DNA of 64,000 nt from contig JAHNZQ020000016.1 of NCBI GenBank assembly GCA_019155205.2, positions 334,087 through 398,086 of the forward strand. The letters run 5' to 3'. The notes beneath the pieces were generated by a model, which searched no databases, was not told the DNA's origin, and was given only the letters and a program-made list of their open reading frames with translations. A program made the translations under genes and the position numbers. The first letter of the stretch is position 1. Each line of letters starts with the position of its first letter. This stretch comes from Gracilaria vermiculophylla (Eukaryota > Rhodophyta > Florideophyceae > Gracilariales > Gracilariaceae). Below, piece by piece: positions 52,733 through 64,000 of the stretch.

Positions 52733-53352
52733 TACACATTTTCCTGAATTGTACCACTTTGTCGAGGTCCATCTCTATACACATCCATCCTGAAGTGGCT
52801 CCTGATGGCGTGGATGCCATAATGTTCTCCCCACTTTGCGACACACCCCGCCTCCCGCGGAATTTTCCTGAACCCTCCAGTTTCGGCGCAGTGGACCAGC
52901 CGCGGGTTTGCGTACATCCTTCGAGGCTTTTCTGGGTCCCTAACGATTCGAGGCCCAGCCTCACTTTCTCCTTCTCTGTGCCCCCCCGCGGGTGCTACAG
53001 CTCAAGTTGGTGGTTCTTTTGCCTGCGCCTTCGTATGTTGTCCATTTGGCGTCAACATTCAGCGTTCGCGATAGGTGCGGGGCCGATCCAGTCTGCTCGC
53101 CGGTCTCTCCCCGTAGTATGGTGCGGCGGTTTTTCACAGAGCCTGACGCTCCGATACCTTCGACGGTTCCTAATAAGAAACGACCAACCCGTCGCGTCCG
53201 CTCGTGCATCCTCAGTGGAGACAAAATACTCATAATCTTCCCTTATGGTGGGTCGTCATCCGCTTCTATGAACTCGTTCCCCGCCAAGGTGCTCGTCTCC
53301 TTGCCTGCACCCCTTACACCGTCCTCTCCGCGTAGTTCCCTACTATGGTAAT
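52733..53352. other. Gypsy family-A segment adjoining 3' LTR, copy 2
   Basis: Counterpart of 16359-18230 in copy 1 but about 1.2 kb shorter: the Trp/Tyr-rich part of the antisense ORF (17.1-18.2 kb) has no equivalent here. A 158-codon plus frame (52759-53235) has no recognised family. Confidence 0.5.
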
Positions 53353-54025
53353 ATGGTGGGGAGCATGACGACCCGTACGCCACTTCCATTCCCTGCTCCG
53401 TCGCAGGACGTGGCTGCACTCTCGGAGCTGGTGGTGTGGCCTCACGCGGTGATGGTTGGTGAGACTCGTATTGGGGAGGACTAGATTACTTCCGTCCTGT
53501 ATGCTCCGGCCCCGGTGGTGCAACCCCGACTGCGGAGCGGCCAGGTGCCGGTTGTTCATCCTCGCCTGAGTAGTGCTCCGCTTCCTGTACCGCCGCAACC
53601 TCCGGTGTCGCCTACTTCCTCCTCGGCCCTGCGGACCTCCACGTTGGATTCCTGCAGAATCTACTCGGGAGCCCCCTATGCAAGCCAGTCAACCGTTTGC
53701 AACTCCTTCTGTGGTGGTTGTTGTTCCGGCGATCGAGGTTGCCGCTTCTAGCGCACCCCTGGGCGGCTTATCCTATGGGGCGCTGAGAACTGCCTTCCAG
53801 GAGTTCGTGCAGGAGTGCCTGGTGACGAGCCGTCCTGCTCCGACATCTCCTGTAGAGGCTTTGCGCAAAGCTAATAACTACAACCTAGAGCTCCATAAGG
53901 CCCGGGCCGACCGAGCGTCAATGGCAGCCATCAAGGAGAGCCCAGCGGAGTTCTTCCAGAGCCAAGTGTTAACGGCGCAAGTGCGCCTAGGAGCAGAATA
54001 TTCGACACGGTTCGGTGACCTGTAG
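53353..54025 (+). pseudogene. Antisense ORF of gypsy family A, copy 2
   Basis: It starts in alignment with 18290 of copy 1 (TPLPFPAPSQDVAALSEL versus TPIPLPAPS*DVAALTEV). Pro/Val-rich repeats VVQPRLRSGQVPVV follow. After a frameshift near 53570 the helical C-terminus SPVEALRKANNYNLELHKAR ... AIKESPAEFFQSQVL matches copy 1 residue by residue in the same order, to a TAG at 54023. In-frame TAG at 53485. Transcribed opposite to the retroelement. Function unknown. Confidence 0.6.
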
Positions 54026-54399
54026 TTACAGGAGACCCTGGCGATGGGAGTTAGTTCATGATAGCGACGGAATAAAAGATCCTTAAGTTGGAATGGAAAC
54101 TCCTTCAACGGTAATTGAAATGAGAACGGGCCGTGCCCGCGCGCTCAGCGACACAAGGAGCCGCCATGAGAGCGTGCGAAAAGCGGGCATCGGCATATTG
54201 GAGGCCAAAAGAGAACTCCAGGTAGGGGATGGAGAGTGGAGACGAAAACAACTCCAGTTGGGGGGCCCACTCCCCGTTTCCTAAACGAAAACGCCTTTGC
54301 GGAGATGTGTTTCCGCTCCAGATTGTTGGGGCATCTTCTGATGAAGCTCTTCGGGATGTGTCCCAGAGGTTCTTCCTGGTTGTGCTTTGAGGTGTATAT

Positions 54400-57300
54400 T
54401 TACCAACGAACGCGGTACAGTATCCCTGCAAGTATTTCTGGAAGAAAGACGATATCGTCTATCTCGTAGAGGATACCATCTTGAGGAGTCTTGATAGCGG
54501 CTGGAGCTTCCATCAATAATTCACCGAAAGGTGTAGTGATGTTTCCAGTATCCAGCGGTGTCATCGCTTTTGAATTGGTCGAATGAGAAAGTTCCGCAAG
54601 TGATCCCTGGGGTGAGGTGGTCGGCATTCCTGAAGAGCTGGGCGTCAGGACTTTCATCACCCTTTCATGGAAGACGACGTCTCGGAGCCCGTCTACCTCA
54701 ATTGCGACAGTGTCTCTACAGGTGTCTTGGAATTTGTAAGATAGTGAGGTGCTCGGCGCTAACTTGCGCGTGACGTCCGGCGGTTCGTCGGATGTCTCCC
54801 CAGGTTGGTCGAGAAAACCTCGTCGCCTTCCTTCAGATGAGGGCCTTCTTTTACCTTCCGGTCGAAATCCTGTTTACATATCCCCTACGAGGCGTTGAGT
54901 CTCCCCTTTGCGAGGGAGAGTGCGTTCTCATACCGCCCTAAGATGGAGCGCTTTGCTTGAGCCGCTTTTAGTACCTGTGGGCCATCCGCCGGGTGCGCCG
55001 TGGAGCGTGCCGCAATGACGGCACTAGGCGATATGCGCGAGAGCACCAGATTGAAAGGAGCGGTCGCCATGGAGCGTGCTCCTGCAGACTGCATGCATAC
55101 GTGAGCGGGCTCACGTATGCGCCCCAATCCTTTTGGTTGTCCGCGGCGTAGTGCTTAAACCTTGAGGTGATGGTCTTGTGAAACCTCTCCGCTTGTATGT
55201 TTGTATGGGGGTGATAGGCAAACGTAAGCAATTGCTTCATCCCCCGCATTCCGTAGATGGCGCTGAAAAGCTTCGCCGCAAACTGGGACCGTTGTCCGTT
55301 AAGAAGGTACAACGGTATCCCATATGGAAAGACTTAGGGCTGCAGAAAGTTGTCGACACCTACTGCTGCAATGGTGCTCCGGAGGGAAATGGCGCCCGTG
55401 ATCTTCGAAAATCGATCGGTGATCACGAGAATAAATCGGTACCTTCGCTCCGTCTTGAGGAGAGGGCCCAAAATTCCACTAGCTAAGAACTCCAGAGGTC
55501 CTGAAGGCGGGAATAGAGTGAGCGGCGTCTGGTGTTTGCGGATATTACCCCGAGCGGCGGAGCACGAGTGGCAGTCCGCCATCGTTTGGGAGGCGTCATT
55601 AGCCATGTTCGGGCAGTAGAACTCCTTTCTCATGGTGAATTACATACGCGATCCACCGAAACGCCCGGCAGGGCGAGGGTAGTGCGAGAGATACAGCACC
55701 CTCGCCCGTAGGCTCGTCGGGACTCCCTTCTGGAGAGCTACATCGAGGGGAGCGCGGCGTACGAGTATGCGGTCTCGGTCGATATCGAATGACAATATTA
55801 GACTCCCAGTGGTGGCGAGGCACTCTTTGCAATATGCATCTGTTCTCTGCTCTTTCAAGAACTCCGCTATGGTAATGGGGAAAACTTCTTTCTCCTCCTC
55901 AACAAGGGCAATCATCGCATGAAGCGGACTGAACCTGTCTCGAGGCTCACTGCATTCAACGTATTCTCCATCAGAACCTTCTTTCCTGTCGGCGTCCTTG
56001 GTGACTAGACACGGGATGGTTTCCTCCAAAAACTGTTTTGTCTTTTCCATCGGTGTTGATTCGCCACAGCGCGTCCGTAGCCTGGCGTTTTAAGCCAGGA
56101 CGCTGGACGGTGTCAAATTCGAACTCCAGGAGGCGTAGTCGTCACCTCTCCAGGCGCCCGGAAGCATCCGCCAAGGGTAGTATCCACTTCAACAGTGCGT
56201 CGTCCGTCCTAAAGGTGAAACGCACGTCATTCAGGTACGGGCGTAAAAGCAACACCGCCCGTACGCTGGCGAGACATTCGCGCTTCGAGGTGGAATAATT
56301 CCGTTCCGTGGGTGAAAGGCTGCGACTCCAGTATCCTATATGTTGAATTCTACCATCAGCTTGTTCCTATAGGAGGGCATGTCTGACCTTTAATTTACAG
56401 GCACCTGTGTCAAGAACCATTCTGCCATGCCGCTTCGGGAGTACCAAGCTCGGTGGCTCTATCAGTTTCCTCTTCAAGGTGTTAAAGGCTTCAAATTCTT
56501 CGTCCGCCAGGATAGCCAATTGCGTCGGCTTGTCATTCTTCATGGTGTGATTAAATGGCGCCGCGATGCGGAAGAAGTTCGGGACATATCTCCGAAAGAC
56601 ATTACTTAGCCTCAGAAAGGATCGGAGCTCATTATGGTTTGTGGGAGTGTGAGCTTCCATGATGACGTCTGGAGTTTTTGTGGAAACCTGTAGCCGGCCT
56701 GGGAGCACAACATTACCCAAAATAATCCTCCGAGGACTTGAAAAGGAAACGTTTCTCTAGCTTAAAGGTGAGTCCAGCATCTTATAAAAGTTTGAGCAGC
56801 CATCATGGAGTGCTGCTTCTTCGTCAGATGTGGAATCTACTGTAGGAATGAAAGGCCAGATGCAGAGGTCTGCACCCAAACTTCGGCCTGACTCCTCGCC
56901 GGAATTTCGATGCTCTTCACCACCCGGTGCTTATTTGACTGCGTCTTCTTTGGAAGAATACCCACGTGACGGTCGTTGGGGTCCCGTTCTGGAGATGCGG
57001 ACACGATACCGACACGGACGGCGTCTTGAAACGTCATCTTCTGCAGGCGTGGGTATATTGCACGTACATACCGATCCACAAAGAAAAAGCCCAATATTAA
57101 TTGTTCTGCCAGGTTGGTCAACAACATGGTCTACACTATCATCTGTAAGGAGCCCATTAGGAGATACAAGGGTTATGCTCCGAGTATGTTCAATGCTCGA
57201 GGCGACGCATTGAGCACCGTAGGGAGCTTACCAGTCCTCAACGAAGCAAGAGCAGACTGCGGTAGCACGTCGAGGTGCCCCAGATTGGGGCCGGCTCCCG

Positions 57301-57540
57301 TGTCAGGGACTGCGCGCACCACTATGAAGACGAGCGGGGAAAATACTATAGAGGCGAACACCTTTTAATTGTCACGGCGGAGTGTGAAAATAGAGTCCTA
57401 AAAGGCGGCGAATGGGTCCAAAAAGACTGGGGGGCCCGCCGATTCTGCGTCGACCGTTCAGATACCTTCTCCTTCTTTAATAAAGTCGACCTCCGTGGGG
57501 CCAAGGTTCGAATGTTAAGAGCCACACAGGGCCTCTAGGC
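54400..57540 (-). pseudogene. Gypsy family-A pol (copy 2), RT palm missing
   Basis: Minus order: protease-like segment (57540-56840; ends ILGFFFVDRYVRAIYPRLQK), then directly the RT thumb/connection (56760-56560; LRSFLRLSNVFRRYVPNFF), RNase H (56470-56300), integrase zinc finger (CHSCSAARG, ~55.55 kb) and core (55.5-55.0 kb), chromodomain (~54.42 kb, GILYRVRWYIYTS). The RT fingers and palm are absent. Integrase is also spent: the first Asp site reads ASGILGPL (Gly for Asp) and the second LNGQRSQFAAKLF (Asp lost); the Glu in NIQAERFHKT remains. Confidence 0.8.
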
Positions 57541-59836
57541 GTGACCCTGAGGGTTTTGCTGGTTGGAAGTGAGGTGAGCTCCAGTAGGCGACTGCTGTTG
57601 CGGTTGCGCTTTGGGATGCGCCGTGGTCCCTGGAGATGAAACCGACTTGGACGCTGGCCCTTGCGATGTCGGTGCAAGTGCCAGTGTTACAGTATCCACT
57701 CCAATTGGCGGGCGGTAACCGTAGCTTTCTTGAGGGAAGCGGATATCGTAATAGGCGGTTCGATGACTTCCGCTCTAATTTGGTTTGTCCTTCAGGTTCC
57801 GGAAGTTATTCTCCTGATACGGCAATATGGCGGCCCTCATTGCCGGGGTGAAAATGGTACAGTATACTGGCTCTCGGAAAAAGAAAATCCTGCAAGGCGG
57901 TGGGTAGCCTCAAGGGTTCGCGAATCAGACACTATTGTAAGATTTTGCCGAGGAGTACGAAGTGGGACACGAGGGTTTACGTGTCCTAGACCGTGATCTT
58001 TGAGATGAGGCGCATGTGAGGGCAAGGGCCTCTTGCTCTTCCACAATCGTGAGCTCGTTGACCTCCTCCGAGATGCTGGAGTCGAATATCATGGTGGATT
58101 CCCGACGATTCATTAAGGCCGTCAGTTTGTCCAAAATTAGAGCGTGGTTGACACTGGTGCCACGGTGGGTAGCCCCAAAGGACTCCGCGAAACTTGATAG
58201 CTCCTTATAGTTGGTTTCTGGGTTCGTTATCAGGTGATTTCGCACCCGGGCGCGGATCGGGGGATGGAGTACATCGACAAACAACGACTTCAACCACCGT
58301 TCGTATTACACGTACCTACACTGTAAGGCCTTCGTCTATAGCTTCTGTGAGATTTCCGTCTCGGTCATTCCCGTGTTCTGCCTATAGGAGATGACTTCAG
58401 TGTCAGCCTTGGCTATCACCTCGTCCATTGCGTACTTTTTGAGGAGGAATATTCACCACCTCTGGATACGTCGTCAAGATCCCCATTCCAGGATCATCCA
58501 CAATGGTGCTCTCCACCGTGAGGCGCGGCTGTATCAGCGAGTGCGCTTGATCTGAGACGTAGAACTAAAAGCACTGTGCGGCGGCACCTTCATGAACACC
58601 ATTGTTATTACACGCTGAACGGAAGCGTTAGAGTATCTTGAACACCGAAATGGGGTCTTCATCTGAGACGGAGTGCTTGTGCATCTGATTATGCATCCGG
58701 TGCTGGATCTTCATGAGTCATTTAGCGACCAACGCGTGATAAATAGTGAAGCGATTATTCAACCTGTAGGTGTCATAGTCCACCATTTTGGCGAAGAGGT
58801 CAGTAGGCGGAACGACCTTCTTGACCCATATGTTATTCTCCTGTTGAGTTATACTGTCCTCCAAGCTGGAGCTGGTTACGGATTTCGAGTCTGACCTTCT
58901 CTCCGAATCGGTGTGTCGCCTCCTGCTTTTCTCCTTTCGCTTCTTTCTGCGTCTTTCCTTTAGGTGGTTTGGGTGCCTGACGATACCCCCGCTATCGCGA
59001 TTCATCCGAGGAGCATCATGTCCTTCTCTTCTTTGCTGAAGTACTTTGCGACCCGTATTCTGTCCTCCTCCGTAATTCAAAACCTCCAGACGGTGCATAG
59101 CATTATTTCTGAGTTGTTCCCGTTTCCCTCCGGCGGTATCCTGTCCTTGTCTCCATGTGATCACCTTAAGTATTGATATGGGGAACCTATCCCGTACGGA
59201 ATAATGACTTTGAAGTGCTGCTGCGGGGAGCAGCTGCGCGGATTGTGAACCAACCTTCGCACGGAAAACTTCTGATATCACCTCTAGGAAAAGGTCCGAG
59301 TCTGGCAAGGCATCCGCAGCACGGTGAGCAATCTCCGTTACGATTTCCTCTACAGGGGCATGGTGGCGCACTCCGAAATGCGCCTCGACACCTGCAGGAA
59401 GTTTTACGACCAGCTTTTGCGATGGCTGATACATGATGCGCGGGGCAAGGGACTCCAGGAGGGAGTTAAACTCCGGGTGTTCCCGCCCCTGCAGCTCCTA
59501 AGATGGCGGCTGAGATTCAGTGTGTGGTTCTTTATCCTTCCCGTCGGCGTTCTGCAGAGGTTTCGCGGGGGTTCTCATTTGCCTCCGATCGTTAACTCTC
59601 TTAAGGCGATTCGTGAGATGCTCCATAGAGGAGCCAAGATTCCGAAGGAGACTTACAGCTTCTTCCAGTCCGGCGGCCATTCCCTGCGGGGCGCTGGGCG
59701 TGCCTAACCCACCAACGTAGTCGATTGCTTGATGGTCCGGTAGAGAGGTTTTCATTAGGGGTCTGAAGGGTCCATATAGGATTTGGTCGGGAGTGATTTC
59801 GTTCCACCTCCAAATCGTCTTAAGGAAGAGTTCCAT
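57541..59836 (-). pseudogene. Gypsy family-A gag (copy 2), broken
   Basis: Frames 59836-59498, 59434-58718, 58293-57925 and smaller ones match gag of copies 1 and 3: APQGMAAGLEEAVSLLRNLG at the start, KLPAGVEAHFGVRHHAPVEE, the basic block ERRRKKRKEKSRRRHTDSER, and VDYDTYRLNNRFTIYHALVA leading into a decayed capsid domain. Several stops and frameshifts. Confidence 0.75.
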
Positions 59837-59930
59837 TATTGGGGTCAGATCTTTGCTAACTAGAAACGCTGTTCTGTCGTGACTGTTTCGGGACCTTTCG
59901 GAAACTGAATTTCTTAGTCGGGAGACAAAT

Positions 59931-60486
59931 TGGTGTACCGTCAGTTATTCTTTCGAGGCAGTAGCGCGCAACGTCCGTTAAGAGTTTTTGTTGACTTCGA
60001 AAGCGCGTGTTCCGAAAGGAGGTCTTCGGTATTCGCTCTTAAGAGGCGGAGGTATCCTAAAAGGACATCCGTAAACAACGGGCGGAGGAGGAGGTTCACT
60101 GGGTGGACATTGCTCGTACAGGCGCTGCTATAAGGCGACCTTGGGATCGGCTGCTTAGAGACCTGCTGATGAACCACGAGAGTCTCCAAACGAAAAAGTG
60201 GATGAAGACTCAAGGATGCTTCCAATTTACTTGCCCCAGAGGTGGAGCTCGCTCGGCAGATTAATTATTAAGCCAGGAGCCCGCCCCGGCAGGTCTCACT
60301 ACTATAGTAATCACTCGCACAAATTAACTAAAATAAGTATAAATTCTACTGTCTCTTCAGGATACTGTAGCGCATGCGGGCCGAATCACACACAACGTGG
60401 CTCAGTTAATAAAATACGAACCCTTCTTAGGAATATCACACCATAAAGCCACACCACCATATTTGTTCAGGAGCAATTGTAGTACA
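59931..60486 (-). repeat. Gypsy family-A 5' LTR (copy 2)
   Basis: Plus-strand TGGTGTACCGTCAG...GTAGTACA, collinear with 52182-52732. A decayed primer-binding site (reverse of CTTAGTCGGGAGACAA) lies just left at 59912-59928. Confidence 0.85.
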
Positions 60487-60520
60487 TGGATGTCGTGAGA
60501 CAAAAACGTCCACGACAAGA

Positions 60521-60889
60521 ATGATGATCAAGGTGAAGGAAAGACCGATCAAGTGGACGAGGAAGAAGCAAACAGTTATTGCTCTATCGTATGGAGAAGC
60601 TGAATGCATTTCATTATCTGACTGTAGTAAGATGTTAACGAGACTACGTAGACTATATTTAGAAATGCGTACGAACGAGGTCTGGAGCACGAGTGAGCCT
60701 GAAATGTATATAATCTCGCTGCATTGTGACAGCACAAAGACGGCTTCTATTTTGAACATCTCAAAAGTATCAGAGCGAAAGAAATATATTGCATTGAAAT
60801 ATCATCATGTAAAAGAACTTCAAATACAAAAAGGTATAAACGTTGCTAAGATAAGATCTGATTTGCAGGCAGCTGGTTTGATGACATAA
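60521..60889 (+). pseudogene. Copia RNase H fragment
   Basis: The frame encodes the copia RNase H C-terminal part: WTRKKQTVIALSYGEAECIS and SERKKYIALKYHHVKELQIQKG (family SxxEAEYxAL and K-x-I-D-I-x-Y-H-F-x-R). It is the only remnant of a third copia lineage, trapped between two gypsy LTRs of opposite orientation (ending 60486, starting 61114). Confidence 0.8.
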
Positions 60890-61113
60890 TCTGCGAAAGG
60901 TGAAACTCTTGCACAACTATGCTCATTGGGTGGTTTCAAAACTTAATATGTATGGGACATGCTGACCTTTAGTTTACACGTTTTTACTATTTGTTTTTAT
61001 GTTTATACAGGTTAAGAAAAAAGTTTACCTTTCAATTAATGGGAAACAAAACAGTGCTATTTAATACCTTTTTCTTGTGTTTCGAACTTTTCCTTGTGAG
61101 TTTTTGTCGTGGC
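60890..61113. other. Copia 3' remnant/spacer
   Basis: Contains GGTGAAACTCTTGCACAACT and other sequence that would follow a copia pol; no LTR identified. Confidence 0.35.
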
Positions 61114-61668
61114 TGTAGTACAGTATCTCCTAAGGAAAAAACGGTGGTGTGCCCATATGGTATAATATTCCTATGGAGGGCTCGTATTTTATTACCTAGG
61201 CCACGTGGTGCACACTTCCGCCCGCGTGCGCTACAGTATTCTTTAGGGACGGAAGGATTATTATTTATTGTACATAATTTACGCAGGTAATTACTACAGT
61301 AGTAAGGTCTGCCGAGGCGCGCTCCCGGCTTGATACTTATTCTGCCGGTTGAGCTCCACGTCTGGGGAAGTGAAGACAAGCACCCTTGAGTCTTCATCTA
61401 CTTTTCCGGTTGGAGACTCTCGTCAATCCCCATAAGGTTTCTAAGCCGCCGATCCCCAGGTCGCATCATAGCAACGCCTGTAGGAGCATTGTCCGCCCAG
61501 TGAACCTCCCCCTCCGCTTGATCTTTGCGGATCCCCTTTACGGATTCCCCCGGCTTGCGACAGCGGAGACCGGAGACCACCTTTAGGAACACGCACCTTT
61601 GGAGTCAACAAAAACTCCTAACGGATGTTGTGCTTTACTACTTCGAGAGGACGGCTGACAGTACCACA
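61114..61668 (+). repeat. Gypsy family-A LTR, solo or orphan
   Basis: Full-length 555-base LTR, TGTAGTACAG...CAGTACCACA, plus orientation. No gag follows directly; a second, truncated LTR lies at 61966, so this one is a solo LTR or belongs to a deleted element. Confidence 0.8.
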
Positions 61669-61965
61669 GTGGCTATGGTTTTTAATGGTATTCACTACGT
61701 TTAGTCATGGGTAGTGCGCAAGACATTGCTTCTTCGCATATTTGCGAGGGACGGTGAAAAGAGCATTAGTGGCCATTAAGTGGAACGGCGCACATCGTGC
61801 ACATGTTTCAGTGCAGAGCGCAAAAAAAAGGGACAGCCGGTGGGGGCACCCCGCTCGCCTGTCCAGGGTCATGGCCGAAGATGCATTCAGTGCTCCATCG
61901 ACTAGTGTCTCTCCTTTTATGTACCACCCGGCTTGGCGTGCGTCGCTCGCTCTACCACACAGAAG
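61669..61965. other. Spacer between LTRs
   Basis: About 300 bases with no recognised gene. Confidence 0.3.
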
Positions 61966-62040
61966 CCTTTGGAGTCAACAAAAACTCCTAACAGAGGTTG
62001 TGCTTTACAACCTCGAGAAGAGGACTGACAGTATCACAAC

Positions 62041-62056
62041 TGGTTTCCCGACTTAG
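62041..62056 (+). promoter_or_regulatory. Candidate primer-binding site, gypsy A
   Basis: TGGTTTCCCGACTTAG lies two bases after the LTR end; it would pair with a tRNA ending CTAAGTCGGGAAACCA. The equivalent in copy 2 is TTGTCTCCCGACTAAG. tRNA identity not determined. Confidence 0.55.
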
Positions 62057-62193
62057 AAGGTCACAGTTCTTAAAGAATTTGCACAAGTCGCAGCAGAACC
62101 GTGTTCTAGTTTGCAACGATGAACCCCCAACAGTGGAATTCTTCCTTAAGGTGATTCGGAAGTAGAAGCAAATCACCCACGACCTTCTCCTCT

Positions 62194-64000
62194 ATGGACC
62201 CCTCAGAACCTCCAATGGAAACCCCCCTAGAGGATCCTCAAGCCACCATCGGTGGGCGCAGCACGCGCAGCGCTCCCCAGGAGATGGCCACCACACTGGA
62301 GGACCCTGAAAGTTTCCTTCGGAATTCTGGCTTCTCTGTGGAGCGTTTCAGCAATCGCCTAAAGAGAATGCATGATTGGAGGCAAGCGGAATCCCCTGCG
62401 ACACCTCTAAAGAACGCCAACGTGGAGTTTGAAGAAACGCACACGGCATCGCAGCCGCCACCTCAGGAGCTGCAGGGACGAGAACACGCGGAGGTTAACT
62501 CCCTCCTGGAGTCGCTGGCCCGGCGCCTTACGGATTGGCTTTCACAAGAGCTGGTCGAAAGAATTCCTGCAGGTGTTGAAGCCTACATCGGAGCGCGCTG
62601 CCACGTCTTTGTGGAGGACATCGCATCGGAGAGCGCTCACCGTGCTGTAGATGCTTTGCTGGATTCCGATCCCTTCCTTGAGGTGATCTCAGATGATATC
62701 CGTGCTGAGGTTCGCTCCCAAACCGCGCAGCTGCTCCCCGCAGCGGCGTTTCAAAGTTATTCATCCGTACAGGAGAGGTTCCCTCTATCAACGCCTAAGG
62801 TGACCCCGGGCAGAGAAGGACAGGATACTGCCACCCCCTACGCCAGAGGAGGAAAGGATACTTCCGTAGGGAAACGGGACCACCTCAGGAATCTTGCTAT
62901 GCACCGTCTGGACCTGACGCCCCGCGGAGGGGGACAGGATACCGGTCGCAAAGAAGTTCACCTAAGGAGAGAAGGACAAGATACTCCTCGGGTGGATCGC
63001 GATATCGGGGGCATTTTCAGCAACCCAGATCACCTTAAGGAAAGACGACGAAAGAAACGGAGGGAAAAAAGAAGAAAGCGAGACACCGATTCGGAGAGAC
63101 GCTCAGACTCCGAATCCGTAAACAGCTCCAGCTAGGAGGACAGTATACCTCCCACGGAGAAGAGCAGAAGGGTCAGATAGGTCGTCCCGCTTAATGACCT
63201 CTTCGCCAAAGTGGTGGATTATGATACCTACAGGTTGAATGATCGCTCCACACTCTACGACGCGTCGGTCGCTAAACGACTCACGACGATGCAGTGCCGT
63301 ATGGATATTCAAATGAAGAAACACTCCTTCTTAGGCGAAGACCCCATCTCGGTGTTGAAATTTCTTACGCGCTTCCGTTCGGCGTGTGACACAAATGGTG
63401 TCCATGAAGGTGCCGCCGTATGGGTCTTTCAGTTCTACCTCACGGGCCAAGCGCACTCGCTGGTGCAGCCACGCCTATCGAGGGGGAGCACCATTGTGGA
63501 TGTTTCTGGAACGGAGATCTTGACGACCTACCCGGAGGTAGTCAATTTCCTTCTTAAAAGGTACGCCACGGACGAGGTGATAGCCGATGCTGATGCTGAA
63601 GTCACCTCCTATAGGCAGAACACCGGAATGATCGAGACGGAGTTCTCACAGAAGCTGTGGACGAAGGCCCTACGTTGTGGGAATGTGTACTCCAAACGGC
63701 GGTTGAAGTCGCTGTTTGTCGAGGAACTCCTTCTCTCGATACGCGTGAGGGTGCGTAATCATTTGACCACGCACCCAAAGATCACCTATACGGAGTTAGC
63801 ACGTTTCGCGGAATCCTACGGGGATACCCACCGTGCCGCTCGCCGCAGTCATGCTCCACTTTCGGACAAACCGGCGGCCTCGAGGACCTGTCGGGCATAC
63901 GCACTGATGTTGGACTCCAGCACCTCGGAGGAGGTCAACGAGCTCATGCTCGTAGGAGAGCAAGAGGCCCATGCCCTAACATACGCCTCCTCTCAGGGAG
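62194..64000 (+). pseudogene. Gypsy family-A gag (copy 3), best preserved
   Basis: Open for 313 codons from 62194 (MDPSEPPMETPLEDPQATIG), then TAG at 63133 and TAG at 63178, after which the same frame stays open to the window edge. Layout: N-terminal Ser/Pro segment, helical region (DWLSQELVERIPAGVEAY), repeats of GREGQDT/GGGQDTGRK type (62.8-63.0 kb), a basic block (RRRKKRREKRRKRDTDSERR) that may bind RNA or act as a nuclear signal, then the capsid-like domain (DPISVLKFLTRFRSACDTNG; TGMIETEFSQKLWTKALRC). No zinc knuckle before the edge. Its first ~100 bases are the source-type sequence of the insert in the Tc1 at 46.6 kb. Confidence 0.8.

Larger units (their letters stand above)
52182..60486 (-). 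mobile_element. Ty3/gypsy family A copy 2, both LTRs present
   Basis: LTRs 52182-52732 (551 bases, 3') and 59931-60486 (556 bases, 5') enclose minus-strand gag and pol and the plus-strand antisense ORF, 8305 bases in all. Bases flanking the LTRs do not show an obvious 5-base target repeat (GAAAC left, TGGAT right), so decay, deletion or recombination has occurred. The RT palm is deleted near 56.8 kb. Confidence 0.82.
61966..64000 (+). mobile_element. Gypsy family A copy 3, entering the right edge
   Basis: Begins with only the last 73 bases of a 5' LTR (61966-62038, ends GTATCACA), then a primer-binding site and a plus-strand gag that runs to the window end. Opposite orientation to copies 1 and 2. 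Confidence 0.8.

Noticed and set aside
61114..62038. A 5' LTR pair of one intact element
   Set aside because: The second LTR is only the last 73 bases and the two are separated by ~300 unrelated bases, so they are not a normal LTR pair.

Overview
The window is nuclear DNA of a eukaryote, most likely a red alga with a compact, intron-poor genome (Chondrus-like). Three things point there: a gene at the left edge begins with a plastid transit peptide of rhodophyte style, the recognisable host genes have zero or one short intron, and they sit as small dense islands in transposon-derived DNA. The lineage is an inference, not proven. Two 100-base N runs (5628-5727, 43394-43493) are scaffold gaps.

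Host genes form two islands. Island 1 (1-3288) holds the start of an unknown plastid-targeted protein (-), a bacterial-type organellar tryptophanyl-tRNA synthetase (+) and an SLC25 mitochondrial carrier (-). Island 2 (32816-37138) is strikingly GC-rich. It holds a large unknown proline-rich/acidic protein (-), a divergently transcribed BAR-domain protein (+), and, tail-to-tail 13 bases from it, a small hotdog-fold (FabZ/ApeP-like) protein (-) with one GT-AG intron.

Most of the rest is mobile DNA: Tc1/mariner elements of at least two families (4396-5627 and 45632-47272; 10451-11687, 37401-38678, about 38690-39890, 48230-48500, 49330-50391, 50437-51370); a PIF/Harbinger element with transposase and SANT-like gene (11830-14115); a truncated Ty1/copia (5854-10446); a nearly intact copia with unusually short 113-base LTRs (41469-45059) inserted into a piggyBac-like transposase relic with a 7-base target repeat; a chromodomain Ty3/gypsy with 289-base LTRs (24453-29890); and a second chromodomain gypsy family (about 555-base LTRs) with two minus-strand copies (15806-24000 and 52182-60486) and a third entering at 61966 and running off the right edge.

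The most noteworthy points are: (i) a Tc1 copy whose transposase frame carries an in-frame piece of gypsy gag; (ii) a plus-strand ORF, antisense to the gypsy element, between pol and the 3' LTR and recognisable in both copies; (iii) both minus-strand gypsy copies lack the catalytic part of reverse transcriptase; (iv) the GC island, with a hotdog protein lacking the FabZ catalytic motif. Nearly all transposon genes are broken by stops, frameshifts or lost catalytic residues; the 41469-45059 copia is the youngest looking.
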